Shown here one piece after another: positions 1 through 11,572 of a stretch of 64,000 nt of DNA. The position numbers and the translations under genes were made by a program. The DNA lies in contig OX457056.1 of the NCBI GenBank assembly GCA_949752795.1, forward strand, positions 95,192,942-95,256,941. Direction: 5' to 3'. The notes under the pieces were generated by a model. That model did not search any database, was not told where the DNA came from, and saw only the letters and a list, made by a program, of their open reading frames with translations. This stretch comes from Hyperoodon ampullatus (taxonomy: Eukaryota > Chordata > Mammalia > Artiodactyla > Ziphiidae). Within the stretch, counting starts at the first letter, position 1; each line of letters begins with the position of its first letter.

Positions 1-1339
1 TCATCAAAGAAACTTTACGGATGACTGAACAACAACAAAAAAACTTCACAACTCCTAGTATTTCCTTGAAGGTAAAGGCGATTTTTGTTTTCCTGCTGTG
101 AAATTTATTTTCTGGATTTCAAAGCAAATAAGATTTATCAAACAGTCTATTTTAATTATTCAAGTTTTTTATTTGTTTATACTTATTTGAACTCATTTCC
201 CTACTGATTCATCCATGTCATTTAATCAATATAAATTACAGAAAATAAAACATTTCTAAAGAGAGCAAAATGAACCAATAACTGCTGACACCCATAAGGT
301 TTGGAAATGCTATGATTTCTAAACACAAAATTTTTAAATATAAAATAACTTTAGTACTTACAGTCTTTTCTATAAATACTAGCTCTTTCTGTGATGCACA
401 AGATAAATATTTTAAGCTTTCCTCATACACACAAATGACCATTACGTAAATATAAGGAAAGCTTTTCATAACATGCACTAAAATTATGGGAATGAGTCCA
501 TTCTGCAAGATGCAGTTAGTGCAGAAGGGGACCTTCTGCTTCCCTCTCCCCAAATGAATAACAAATTGCCTATACTACAGAATGTATTATACTAAAGCAT
601 TTTAACAAAAAGTTAATAGTCTACATGAAAAAAAAAGCATTGTTTTAATGCAAAAAAAAACATCCAGCAGTTAATTTTCCACAGGAGGACAATCTAATTA
701 ATACACTATAATCTAAAATCCCTTGACATCAAAGGGGCAAGATTATAAAATGGATTAAATTCTTCTTAAAAAAGTCATTTTTTATGACAAATTACAAGAT
801 TCGCCACACATAGCTATACAATTAAGATGTTTTTAAACTTTTAATTGCCAGTTTCCCAGTGGCTGCTATAGAGAATTAAGGCAAAATCTATTCTTGTTGT
901 CTAAGGTTTTCATTTTCATTAACTGAATCATAAATACATTCGCTCCAATAGAGAATGCTATAATAACTGGATGCCCAAACATCTCTGGGACCATATAAGA
1001 AGGGGGCGGGGGGGAAGCAAAATCTGATAAACAGATTATATATGTAATGGGATCATTAAGTTTTAAGATATTTGCTACTTCATATCTGTAGAGGCTGCTA
1101 CTTTAGTCATCAGAAGTCTCAGGGGCTCTTCCTAGGTTATTGGCTATTTTAAAGACATAAATAATCTAAAAACTTTATTTTCCCGTATCCACCGGCTTCT
1201 TAACTTTCACTAAGCAACTACGTTTAACAACAATGCACTTCATACCTTCCAACACATTTTTTCAATTGCTTTTCGAAACCACGCTAACAAGACAGGGGAG
1301 GCTTATTTCCATTCGAAATAAGGAGCAGAGGGTCTAAGG
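1..1339. other. AT-rich single-copy DNA, no gene seen
   Basis: No open frame with recognisable protein content and no clear repeat. If the promoter just downstream is that of AASDH (minus strand), this is the first intron or 5' part of that gene. I looked for the start of the AASDH coding sequence here on the minus strand and did not find it, so its coding exons should lie left of the window. Confidence 0.5.
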
Positions 1340-1815
1340 CAGGGTGAGGGGAGAGTACACGGGTCAAGTTCAGCTTTTGCACCACTCCATCCCTCCAGAC
1401 ACCACTGATTCAACTCCGAGGCCAGGCGGTTGCCCGGAAGCTAAGCAAACCTGTGCGCAGTCAGCCGCAGGTGTCTTCGTACTTCGCTCCCTCACACGTG
1501 TCCCCAGTGGATACCACCTCCTGCCGAGACCCACTCAGAAGGCGTAGGGGTGAGGGGGTAGCGGGGAGGTCCGAGCCCATCCGGACCTTCTCCCGACAAT
1601 CCAACCCCAACACTTCTTCACACACAGCGAATAAACCAACACCTTAAAGCCGGCCCACCGCGCAGCCCTCCAAGCTCTCGGGTTCCTAGAAATCTTCCCC
1701 GTCGCCTTGCTGACGTCAGCACGAGCGACCCGGGGCAGGCAACGTCCTGCTGCCCCGCCCCTTCCCGGAGCTGCGGAGCCAATGCGAGAGAAGTGTTGGC
1801 TGCTTTGCTAGCTGT
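1340..1815 (-). promoter_or_regulatory. AASDH: CpG-rich promoter, probably AASDH
   Basis: GC- and CpG-rich block in AT-rich surroundings. It holds a perfect CRE palindrome (1711-1718), a CACGTG E-box (1495-1500), a CCAAT sequence (1778-1782) and GC-box-like runs near 1754-1762. Human chromosome 4q12 has the order AASDH, PPAT, PAICS, with AASDH and PPAT on the same strand, so a CpG promoter just beyond the PPAT 3' end fits the AASDH 5' end. The gene assignment rests on synteny; the exact first exon and transcription start cannot be placed. Confidence 0.6.
1711..1718. promoter_or_regulatory. Consensus cAMP response element (CREB/ATF site)
   Basis: Exact 8-bp palindrome TGACGTCA in the centre of the CpG-rich block. 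CREB/ATF factors bind this sequence, usually close to the start site of CpG-island promoters. Confidence 0.6.
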
Positions 1816-2439
1816 TCTCATTCAGATGTCTGGTCTGGTCTTGATGGGTTTTGGACAGGGTTTGCAAGGATTTTGAAGTTGACCCGGTTGGAGTCGTACC
1901 CTTTCATATTTGCCAAGAAACTTTAATTCCAAGCAGCTGTCTCCTCGTTCACAAAGTGGGGATAAAGATATTACGTAGAGTTAACGTGAAGAGCGATGAA
2001 ATCATTGTGAAATAAGAGTGACTGGACTTCATGCGTTGGACTTTTTTTTATAATCTGCCCTACACTGTGGGGAACTGTGCAACAATAAAGCCTGCAAACG
2101 AAGTCCCTGTCATAAGTAGGCTGACATTTTAATTGGAAGAGATGAATTTAAACTATAACTAAGAATATTTCAACTTTCAACAGGAGCTATAAAGAAAACA
2201 GGTCTGAGGAGAGTTACTTAAGCTATACGCTGAATAAAAATCTGTTTTTAAGGGAATTTTAGTTGGAGGCGTTTAAGTTAGTTATCTAAAATGTCAACAG
2301 CAGTAATAGTGATATTTTTTAAAGCTACTGTGCCGGTAGCAGAGAGGAAATTGAAACCGAGTCCTCCCTACTGAGTTTATGATTAATCTCTCCCTCCACA
2401 ACTGTATTCCCTTTCTTGTCCCCTCTGACCTCAATCCTG
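1816..2439. other. Intergenic DNA, nothing recognised
   Basis: AT-rich spacer between the probable AASDH promoter and a probable LTR. No gene, repeat family or conserved motif was recognised. Confidence 0.4.
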
Positions 2440-2935
2440 TGTTAACTGAACACTAATCAAAGTCAGATGAGTAAGACTGCTGTTGTTGATAACATCGTTA
2501 ATGTACTAAAATTGCTGTTATAGATATATGCATCATTATTAACATACAAACTCAGGATGTTTCTCCAAGGCAAGATGAGCTCACAGACCTGTATCACCTG
2601 GCCAGAATCATAAACTGGAGACAACCTGACTCACAAAACCATGATTAAGAAATGTAAGAAGACTGTGATTAACCCCAGTTTCTTTGTTCTTCCCCTTTAA
2701 AACGTCCCTAACTCAAAGACCAAGATGAGGTGGATCTGAGATCTATCTCCCACTTCCTTGCTTGGCACCCTGCAAATAAACCTGTACTTTGCTTCAAACA
2801 CCTGCTGTCAAAGAGTTTGGCTTTCTGCACCCAGCACGCAGGATCCCTTGCTCAGTTACAAAGTGATCAGGGTTTTGGTTTTGTTTTGGCTAGGGGAAGG
2901 ACTGAGGAGGCAGCCGGGCATCAATAAACGATACA
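2440..2935 (+). mobile_element. Possible solitary retroviral-type LTR
   Basis: The stretch has an LTR-like layout: a T/C-rich segment near 2686-2700, a polyadenylation signal AATAAA (2774-2779) followed by a T-rich and GT-rich stretch, and a body that looks like a mammalian endogenous retrovirus LTR. No internal retroviral genes or second LTR are present, so it would be a solitary LTR. Family and exact ends are not determined, and a non-LTR origin cannot be excluded. Confidence 0.4.
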
Positions 2936-4074
2936 TGAAAAGGCATAGGATGCTTTTGTGTCCTTAGGTGTTGGTGGCAAGAAACTGTAGCAGTAATCCA
3001 AGCAAGAGATACCTCCACTTGCCCATGAGACTTTCACCAGGTTGTACTATGGGTCTTTTATTTGGGGAGGGGCCACTCAAAGGTGTCTCTTTGTTTCCAT
3101 ATTTGGGAATGACACCATTATCCACCCAGTGAAACCCTAGATATCCAATCCCACCCAACTTCTTTTTTACCCTCCTGTATGCAATTAGATCCTACTTCCT
3201 CTACTCCCCAACCTCTAGACCAATGCCCAGCTGGCTATATCAGAATCACTTGTGGTAATGTTAAACAACACAGATTCCAGATTCCTGGATCTCCATCCCA
3301 AGAGGTTCTGAATTCATTTTCTAGTGACGGAGGGGCCTGCAATCTGCATTCCTCCCCTGCCCCCCGACCTGCATTCTTTAAATGATAACATCGTCATCTC
3401 CACCACTGCTATCTTAGTTCAGGTCTTCTTGGTCAGTGTTTCCCTAAAGCCCTTCCAGTCTTGCTTGGCTACAGTAGACTCTGAACTGCTGCCAGGATAA
3501 TGTCCGTTTCATTATTGAAAATATCATTTTTCAATTCTGATGTTAATGATAGCTTTTTTTAGTTTTTTTCCCCCCTTGCAGTCTCTATTTCTCCTGTTGG
3601 TTTTGGATTCTTTCATGTTAGAGGCTTCCATGGGTGTCTGGTAATAATCATTGATTATCTGATCATATTTAAAAGTGGGCATTTAAAAGCTGATGGGAAG
3701 CTCTGAATCTGTGGAGCAAGTTTTTTGAAAATCAAGTGAGAGAAAAGGGCTGCAGGGGAGGGAGGAGGGTCTCAGAATTCAGTATAAAACTTTTCACTTA
3801 ATTCTATTCCAGGTGCCTGATGTTCTCCAATACAAAGACCCCCTGTTTTACTCTCTCCCAAACAAAACGGCCTTCAGAGTTAAGCTTAAGGGTGATGGGA
3901 GGTAGCATAAGGGTATAACTCATTCCTAAGCGAATTTCCAATCCTTTTAGTTACCATCTTTACCCCTGCTTCCAAAAGCCAGTTTCTCAGTTTTTAAGGG
4001 TGCTCTATGATGTAAGTAGGATTGCTTATTGGCTTTGCTCACTGCTGGTTTAGTCTAGCTTTTCCAAATCAGCC
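2936..4074. other. Intergenic DNA with one MER5-like fragment
   Basis: About 3228-3375 resembles the internally deleted hAT/Charlie element MER5 (core phrase TCAGAATCAC, then an AGGTTCTGAATTCA-like part). The remaining sequence shows no gene or clear repeat. Confidence 0.45.
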
Positions 4075-4116
4075 GAGCCCTTTGCTTTTTTGCGCTTTTT
4101 TTTTAAAAAAAAAAAT

Positions 4117-4247
4117 GAGTTTATTTATTTATTTATTGGCCACGCCATGCGGCGTGCAGGATCTTAGTTCCCCAACCAGGGATTGAACCCATGCCCCCTG
4201 CAGTAGAAGCGCAGAGTCCTAACCACTGGACCGCCCAGGAATTCCCT
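4117..4247 (-). mobile_element. Short CHR-type SINE
   Basis: Reverse-strand tRNA-derived SINE of the about 120-bp type, ending (plus strand) at GGAATTCCC and beginning with a TTTATTTA tail. It is bordered by the 11-bp direct repeat GAGCCCTTTGC at 4075-4085 and 4248-4258. Confidence 0.8.
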
Positions 4248-4258
4248 GAGCCCTTTGC

Positions 4259-4468
4259 GCTTTTTTTTTTTTTTGTGCGGTACGCGGGCCTCTCACTGTT
4301 GTGGCCTCTCCCGTTGCGGAGCACAGACTCCGGATGCACAGGCTCAGCAGCCATGGCTCACGGGCCCAGCCGCTCTGCGGCATGTGGGATCTTCCCAGAC
4401 CGGGGCACGAACCTGTGTCCCCTGCATCGGCAGGCGGACTCTCAACCACTGCACCACCAGGGAAGCCC
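4259..4468 (-). mobile_element. CHR-type SINE, 210-bp type
   Basis: Reverse-strand copy with a poly-T start, the GCGGTACGCGGGCC tail region and the GGGAAGCCC head. It is bordered by GAGCCCTTTGC at 4248-4258 and 4469-4479, the same target word as the neighbouring SINE. Confidence 0.9.
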
Positions 4469-4479
4469 GAGCCCTTTGC

Positions 4480-5823
4480 TTTTGCTTTAAAATTTTTGTT
4501 TCTGTTATCTCTTTCCCTCTATCCTTAAGAGTTTGTGACTGTAAAAATCCCTTCACTGTCATTTTCAGGGGGCCTAAGAGGGAGCAAATGTAGAAGACTA
4601 TGTTCATTTTTACCTGGTAATCTAGAGTGATCATTCTAAAACATACACCAGAGCTTAAGAAGATGCTTAAGAAGCTTCAGTGGCCTCTCATTGCCTGCAT
4701 GACACTCAGACTCTAGCAAGGTAAACAAGATAGTTCGTTATCTTTCTAGCCTAATCTCTCACAGTTGGCTACTGCTTTCTCACCCCATGCTCCACATTCC
4801 CCACACCTGGTACTGTAACATCCAGCTATAATAAGACCCTAGTAAGTCTTCTGAGCCTACCAAACCCTTATCAAGTTTCCACACCTGTGCTTTGGCTGAG
4901 TCACAGGCTGAAAAAACCCTTTCCCTCCCCACACCTGCTTGATGAACATTTATTCCTCTTATGAAAACAGTTCTAACATCACCTCCTCAATGCCTTTCTT
5001 CAAGCCTTGTATGAGAATTTACCCATCCTCCTCCAACCCCCATCCCATAAACCTAGCATACTGCTGGGAAGAGCAATTTGCCATGGGCCCCCAAGCGTCC
5101 CTGCAAATTTTTGCTGGGTACGCAAAGAATGCAAGGTACTGACTGCTCTCTACCCAGGTTATTTTTCAGGGTTGTTCGGGGTGATCAATCTTCAGAGCTG
5201 AGGTAATGTCTTCCCCAAGCAGCAAGCTTTCTTCCACTTCCTGTAAAAGGAATGAATCCCCCCAAACTTAGTATTCCTTTCCTGTAATGCAACCCACTGT
5301 GTGTGCAGACATCCATCTATGTCTACCTTAGTTACCCGAGGGGGGACTTAGGAGGCATGGAGAATTGACAGACATGAAGCTCCGGTTACTGCTTTTTCCA
5401 TGAGTAATGAAGTTCTCTTTGACCCAGGAATCTCATGTCCACTACCATGAAACAGTAACAAACTGGCTTATTAGCTTTTAAATAGGGTACAAGCCTTCCC
5501 AAACGGTGACTTACACTTCTCATAGAACCTGTAACAGCTGCAGTATTTCCAAGTCTGCCTTCATTTAATCCCTTCTTGACAGCAGATTCATGTGTTTTGC
5601 ACCTGTTTCCTGAACTATCTTTTTACTGTTCCCCATCTATTTACTACATCATTCCAATTCCTAACAAGTATCAAATGCCTGCCCCAGTACCTTGCTGATC
5701 CTTTGCACATTTATTGGTACATTCTCATTTCACTGCTTCTCTTCAGCTACTTCCCAACTCATCTCTTAGTTGTCAATGTCATTGTTTCTTTTGAAAATAA
5801 AAATTATTTCAAAAGTAATTTTG
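4480..5823. other. Intergenic DNA, possible L2 fragment
   Basis: About 4660-4900 has the look of an old L2 3' region (GGCCTCTCATTGCCTGCATG and CTCACAGTTGGC-like phrases). The rest shows no gene, and the short open frames are uninformative. Confidence 0.35.
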
Positions 5824-5957
5824 AGGGACTTCCCTGGAGGTCCTGTGGTTAAGCCTCTGTGCTTCTACCGCAAGGGGCACGGATTCAATCTTTGGTCAGG
5901 GAAGGTCCCGCATGCCATGCAGCGCGGCCAAAATAAATAAATGTAAAAAAAAAATAC
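5824..5957 (+). mobile_element. Short CHR-type SINE
   Basis: Forward copy that starts GGGACTTCCCTGG and ends in an AAATAAATAAATG and A-rich tail. It is a diverged copy of the 120-bp type. Confidence 0.8.
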
Positions 5958-6219
5958 GCTTAAAAAATTTCTAAATAACAACAACAAAATATTTGAAAAC
6001 CTTTGACCCTACACCAAGACAAGGTTAGGTCCCTGTCATGTGCTCTGGTAGCACTGTAGCCCACGTCACAGTTGGGACAGCGGTGTGTGATTTACTCTAA
6101 GGGAGCTCAGCTGCCCATGGGTTCATTTAGGTTTTGCATTTTTGTCAGGTGATTGTGAAAGAACGGAGGGATGAGGGAAGTTAGGCTCTTTGCAAGAGTG
6201 AGCCCATTAGAGTTCTCTA

Positions 6220-6340
6220 GAGGGAATTCCCTGGCGGTCTGGTGGTTAGGATTCTGCGCTGCCACTGCAGAGGACATGGGTTCGATACCTGGCTGGGGAA
6301 CTAAGATCCTGTGTGCCGTGGCCAAAAAAAAAAAAAAATT
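6220..6340 (+). mobile_element. Short CHR-type SINE
   Basis: Forward copy that starts GGAATTCCCTGGCGG, carries a GGTTCGAT box B-like element of the tRNA-derived part, and ends in a run of 15 A. Confidence 0.85.
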
Positions 6341-6749
6341 GATGTTGCAGTCTTAAAACAAGTTGGAGACTCTGGCAGGGTTTCTAGGGTGCAGTCTTGA
6401 GAATTCTATCTTCTTCTGGAAACCTCAGTCTTTACTCTTAAGGCCTTCAACTGACTGGATGAGGCACACCCACATTACAGAGGGTAATCTGCTTTACTCA
6501 CAGTCTACTGATTTACATGTTCATCCCAAGTTTAAAAAAAATACCTTCCAAGCAACGTCTAGACTGGTGTTTGAACAACGTGGCACCAAAGCCTAGTCAA
6601 ACTGAAACATAAAATTAACCATCACATCTAACATACCCATCAGTGGAGCCAAACAAGCAATCTTCAATGATTGAGGTAGAGTGCAAGCACCCACTTGGGT
6701 CTCTGTTGTGTAATCATTTTCTGTTTGTCATAGTGCAGTGAGAAATTCT

Positions 6750-6825
6750 GATTCACTTTGTTATAAAGCAGAAACTAACACACCATTGTAAAGCAATTAT
6801 ACTCCAATAAAGATGTTAAAAAAAA
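6750..6825 (+). mobile_element. Very short L1 3' end with target-site duplication
   Basis: Only the last 75 bp of an L1 are present (TTATAAAGCAGAAACTAACA, then ACTCCAATAAAGATG and an A tail). A 9-bp duplication AGAAATTCT stands at 6741-6749 and 6826-6834, showing a strongly 5'-truncated insertion. Confidence 0.85.
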
Positions 6826-6834
6826 AGAAATTCT

Positions 6835-7375
6835 AAAAAGGTTAAAAGCATTGGTTCCTGCCATCCAACAAATTCTCAGCTACATGAGAAGACTATTTCT
6901 GCACACAAAAACATAAATTTACATGGCATTTTTTGCAGTTTTCTCTAAAATGTCTGAGTGAGCAGTTTTTTTCTGAGAGGGCTGGATTTTCTTTTTGACT
7001 TCTTTATGAAACATGAAGGCAATTTTCCTTAGAGGAGTTGACTACACCCTACTTGAAACCCTAAGAAAGGCATCAGAAACTCAAGTGAGTTAATCATATT
7101 AATATGATTAACTTAAGTCTACCTGTCAGAGCAAACTTTGCTAGATTCCAGGGAAGAAATAGAGATAATATCTAAAGTTGGTACAGTAAGAAGTAAATAG
7201 TATGAGCTAATTGTTTAAAACATAGAGATTAACAACAGAAAAAAAAATTTAAATGTGGATGCACTACAGAGGACTGGAGAGGGCAGTGACCTCTTTATTT
7301 TCTTCATTTTTAACTATATGCATGCATTATTTTGATAGGTTTTTTGGGGGGGTAGGACCCTGGTATCTTTATTTT
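6835..7375. other. Intergenic DNA, nothing recognised
   Basis: AT-rich. No gene or repeat family was recognised. Confidence 0.35.
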
Positions 7376-8170
7376 TAAACGGACTGTTTTTTAAAGTAGT
7401 TTTAGGTTCATAGCAAAATTGAGCAGAAGGTACAGAGTTCCCATATGCCCCCTATCCCCGCATAGAATAATCTCCCCCGTTACTAATATCCCCCCCGGAA
7501 GTGGTCCATTTGTAATCATTACAGGTAATCATTACACTGATACATCACTATCACCCAAAATTTATAGTTTACATTAGGGTTCATTCTTGGTGTCATACAT
7601 TCTACAGATTTGGACAAATATATGATGACATGTATCCACCATCATAGTAATATACAAAATAGTTTCGCTATCCTAAAAATTCCCTGTGCTTCACCTATTC
7701 ATCCCTCTCTCCCCACCAGCCCCTGGCAACCACTGATTTTTTTTTTTTTTTTTTTTTCAGTACGCGGGCCTCTCACTGCCGTGGCCTCTCCCATTGTGGA
7801 GCACAGGCTCCGGACGCGCAGGCTCAGTGGCCATGGCTCACGGGCCCAGCCGCTCCACGGCATGTGGGATCTTCCCGGACCGGGGCACGAACCCATGTCC
7901 CCTGCATCAGCAGGCGGACTCTCAACCACTGTGCCACCAGGGAAGCCCACCACTGATCTTTTTTATTCTCTCCATAGTTTTGCCTTTTCCAGAATGTCAT
8001 ATAGTTGGAATCATACAGTATGTACTCTTTTCAGATAGGCTTCTTTCACTTGGTAATATCCATTTAAGTTCCCCCACATCTTTTCATGGCTTGACAGCTC
8101 ATTTCTTCTCAGACTGAATAATATTCTATTGTCTGGATGTACCACAGTTTATTCATGTACCTATTTTACT
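7376..8170 (-). mobile_element. Old L1 fragment, split by a SINE
   Basis: Sequence typical of the 3' part of old mammalian L1 elements read in reverse (phrases such as AGTTTTAGGTTCATAGCA, and after the SINE CATATAGTTGGAATCATACA). A SINE at 7738-7948 interrupts it. A related but separate fragment lies at 57045-57570. Confidence 0.6.
7738..7948 (-). mobile_element. CHR-type SINE, 210-bp type
   Basis: Reverse copy flanked by the 9-bp duplication ACCACTGAT (7729-7737 and 7949-7957), inserted inside the older L1 fragment. Confidence 0.9.
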
Positions 8171-8989
8171 TTTATTTTAAAAAGTACTCCTCCCCAACAC
8201 ACACACGCAGTTTGGGAATCTAAGCCTCCTCTTCTGTGACACCTTCCCTATTCTTGCTAGTGTCTCCACAGAACTTGGCACTAACATAGCGCTTACTTAG
8301 CACTGCATTTCTATTTACTTTATTTGTCCCTCCTACTCAGCCAGCAGTTTTGCCTGGTTCATAAGAGATGGTCTATTTACTGAAATGCCTGAACCAGAGA
8401 AATAAGATATGAGTAGCTGGTGCCAAGAATGGATCCTGGATGTGACTGTCACTGTGCCGTTCACCATAATGCAGTACCTGAAAGTCACTATTTAGAAAAA
8501 GTACACACACATATTTAAATGTACTCATTACATATATTTGTCACCAACGCATCACAAGGAAGTCACAAAAAGTAGGCTTAGTTTAGTTCACAATATAGAT
8601 CCTGTGAAAACACATTTCTCATTTGCTCTGCAGTTTACAATATCTATAAAAATTTAAAGCAGTTAAACAACATTTGAGATTACACTGGTATAAAATTGTA
8701 ATTCACACTTCAGAAACTTGTGAAATAAAAGGCCATGATGGAGAAAGAGTAAGAAATTTGTAGAATTACCAAACTGTCACAGTACCATTTTCCTTTATAA
8801 AAGCATCTCAATAAAACAAAATAAAAACTATGGAAAACACAAAAGTCAAATCAGAGATTTTGGTTTAGTACTTTCCCTGAGTCTCTTGTTTTTAAAAAAA
8901 TCAAAGTAAGGCTGGTTCAAAACTGACCCATAAGGTCTTGCCTCCTCCATATGCTGCCATGAGGAATACATTTAAGGCAAGAGGCTATA
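8171..8989. other. DNA beyond the PPAT 3' end, L2-like piece
   Basis: About 8215-8400 looks like an L2 fragment (TGTGACACCTTCCCT, then CTCCACAGAACTTGGCAC). The remainder is AT-rich without recognised features. The exact 3' end of PPAT is uncertain, so part of this could still be transcribed. Confidence 0.35.
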
Positions 8990-10637
8990 CACACAAATGG
9001 TCCCAGGGCTTTATTCAGATGCCAGTTTGCTTGTGGTACCACCACAGGGTTATCTGACCCACTGCTGCCTGCTGCACATGGGCTTAAAGAGCTGTCAACG
9101 TTTTCTCTTGGCCTGCCATGATACAACACATGAGACTAAATACCAAATGAAGACAAAAGATTATGGTTATTAATAAATATTACAATTCTAGGTGGATTTG
9201 GACACTATGTACACCCAATCATGGTAATAACACAGAAACAAACACTTTTATGTTTTAAAAATCTTACATAAACAAGGGTTGAGGGCAAGTCATTTTAAAG
9301 TTTTAAATCTCAGATGTTAGAAAACAAACAAAAACCTTTAAAAAAATCTAATTCATTAGATCCCAATAAAACAAAGTAGAAAAAGTGATACGTTGATGCT
9401 CGGAATTAGATGAGCATGCTAATTAAAAAAAGCTGTTGTCTCCTTGTTCCATAAAATTGGCCCCTACAATGTTTCTACTTGATCATCTCATTGCATACAC
9501 AGTATATTTGCAAGTGATCAAGCACTTCATTAAAAAAGCATATAATCAAATTAAGGATAAAAGGTTTGTTAGAATCTAAAAAATTATTTTTTACTTCAAA
9601 TGTACCAGGTTACTTGCTGAGCTTCTACTATAAGGGCACTAAGTAGTATGGATCATACTTTCTAGTCAAATGTAGGAAAATACTTTGCACAGCCATGTTT
9701 TTACAGTCATTCTCAGAGCATCTCAAAGATAGGTTGCAAATTACTGCTCTATGTCTCCCTCTTGAAATCTCAATTGCAGACCAATGGCCAACATTTCAAA
9801 AGCTAATAATCATGCACTGTCTTAAAACTGAGGGGTGGAATGATGGCTCTAACCACCAAAATAACTGCTGCAAGTTATTTAATTTAGTAATATAAGCACC
9901 TCATTGCACAGGTGGGGAAAGTGAGGCGCAAAAAGGTGTTTCTTCTGTTTTTTGGTTTTTTTTAAAGAGAACTCTTGATGCTAGGTAACTTTGGGGTATA
10001 ATGGATTCAAGGTTTGCATGAAATGTTATACTTAACTCACATGTCCTGTTTGCATCACAACACCTTAGTCTAACCTCTTGCAAACTCTTTAAAGCATGGA
10101 CCTGGCAAATGCCACTGACCACCTGCCTTTTCTCTGACCAGGTGAAAAAGGCTAGCCAATGCTTGAGCGAAAAAAAAGAATACCACATATTGTTGTATTA
10201 TATGTAATTAGCAAGGTTCAATTATGAAAATATTCCATAACTGAATTTCCATAACTCTCAAACATTCCACAAAATTCTCTAAGAACCTGTGGGAGAGCAG
10301 AGTACCTGGCAATCCTCTCTTAAACAGAAATTTACCGATTCGTTGCATTACTGTTGATGATCTGAAGTTAAATGTATACGATTTCTAAAAATAAAAGTAC
10401 TAAACTACTAAATAAAACTGAAAGGATCATCCAAGTTCCTAGATAATACCAAAATATTTATCTAGGATTACTAAAGAAATCATAGCACTTTGGTACCCTT
10501 TTCAGAAAAAAATCTCAAAACTTATAACACAAGCATGTGGCATTTCACACTGTACCGAGTAACAGTAAATGGAGGTGTAACCACTATAACTTCTCCACTA
10601 ACTTTGTGTTTTGAAACATCATGTCTGCCCCTAGCAG
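8990..10637 (-). other. PPAT: PPAT 3' untranslated region (3' end approximate)
   Basis: Lies directly after the PPAT stop codon and is free of young SINEs, as expected of a conserved untranslated region. On the minus strand the polyadenylation signal AATAAA occurs at 9015-9010, which would end the transcript near 8990 and give about 1.65 kb of 3' UTR. An ATTAAA variant near 9882 could give a shorter form. The end point is inferred. Confidence 0.5.
9010..9015 (-). terminator. PPAT: Candidate PPAT polyadenylation signal
   Basis: Canonical AATAAA on the minus strand, followed by G. It is the first canonical signal I noticed downstream of the PPAT stop codon. Actual use is not shown by sequence. 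Confidence 0.45.
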
Positions 10638-10903
10638 TTACCATTCCAGTTCCACAGGGTATTTTCCAGTCAGACAAGCTGTACAATGATTGTTCTTTTC
10701 AAAACATTCCAGACCATTCCCATTTTCTTGAATCATAACATCTTCCTTTGTACAATGACCGTTCTTTTCAAAACATTCCAGACCATTCCCATTTTCTTGA
10801 ACCATAATATCTTGCCTTTTCACTTTCTGTTTTTTAAATGTTATCCCTTCTTGTACAGATGAAACCAGTCCTTCTACTGACAGATACACAACACTGTTTG
10901 CTC
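10638..10903 (-). CDS. PPAT: PPAT exon 11 (last coding exon)
   Basis: Encodes the C-terminus of amidophosphoribosyltransferase, from [12 protein letters not shown] to the stop after PVELEW. The acceptor is TACGGGGG on the plus strand (CCCCCGTAG on the minus). The exon ends with the HCTACL motif, whose two cysteines are ligands of the 4Fe-4S cluster in vertebrate PPAT. A 23-residue unit ending in GHCTKE precedes a near copy of itself ending in NHCTACL. The family normally has one copy, so this protein is 540 residues instead of 517. The reading frame stays open and the conserved end is kept, so the allele looks functional. Confidence 0.95.
10682..10819 (-). repeat. PPAT: In-frame 69-bp tandem duplication in PPAT exon 11
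   Basis: Units 10682-10750 and 10751-10819 match at roughly 60 of 69 positions by eye. Each encodes a version of [24 protein letters not shown]. Because 69 is divisible by three, the frame is preserved. The copies differ at several sites, so the event is not brand new, and a simple assembly error is less likely. Confidence 0.9.
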
Positions 10904-11044
10904 CTACGGGGGAAAGACAGGGAAAAAGGTCATGAGACTTCCTTTGGAAAGGAAGAATTGCCTTAACAGAGAATAGTTACAAACAGAAAAACATAAGCCA
11001 AAATAAAAATTTCTCCTTTAGCCCCTGTCTCTCTCTTTTTAAAA

Positions 11045-11177
11045 AAAATTTTAAATTTTATTTATTTATTTTTTGGCTGTGTGGCTTATGGGATCTTAGT
11101 TTCCTGACCAGGGACTGAACCCAGGCCCTTGGCAGTGAGAGCTGGAGTCTTAACCACTGGACCATCAGGGAATTTTC
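11045..11177 (-). mobile_element. Diverged short CHR-type SINE
   Basis: Reverse copy with a TTTATTTATTT start, GGATCTTAGTTTCC core and GGGAATTTTC end. It is more diverged than the neighbouring copies. Confidence 0.75.
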
Positions 11178-11572
11178 TCCATTAGCCTCTCTTAAAAAAA
11201 AAGGCGGGGTGGTGGTGGTGGTGGCTGAAGAATCAAAACTCAGGGCCTTTATTTATTTTTTTTATTTTAAATTGGAATTTAAGGGATAACAATTTAAAAT
11301 AGCAGTGGAGGATTCAAGTCTAGAATGGCTTCAAAAGGCTTTAGGAGTCATTTTCTTGAATAACAGACCTTGAAGTCAGGAAGATCTGGGTTCAAATTTA
11401 AGCTTAAGGTCACTTACTTTTCCTAAGCCTTTTTTTCCCAGCTATCAGATAAGGGAAATATTGCCTAATTGTAGCAGTTTTGTGATGTTATTATGATAAT
11501 ATAGATGTGTTCCTGGCAAAGAGTGAGTGCTCACAATATATCAGTTGGGTGACATTCAAAATATTTAACTGG

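Noticed and set aside
1..553. Minus-strand 105-codon frame at 236-553 as an AASDH exon
   Set aside because: Its translation does not resemble the AASDH N-terminus or any family I know, and no consensus splice arrangement supports it.
3179..9129. Many 60-140 codon frames with words like [20 protein letters not shown]
   Set aside because: These are translations of CHR SINEs and recur wherever the SINE does on either strand (also for example at 16317, 20571, 38326, 57938).
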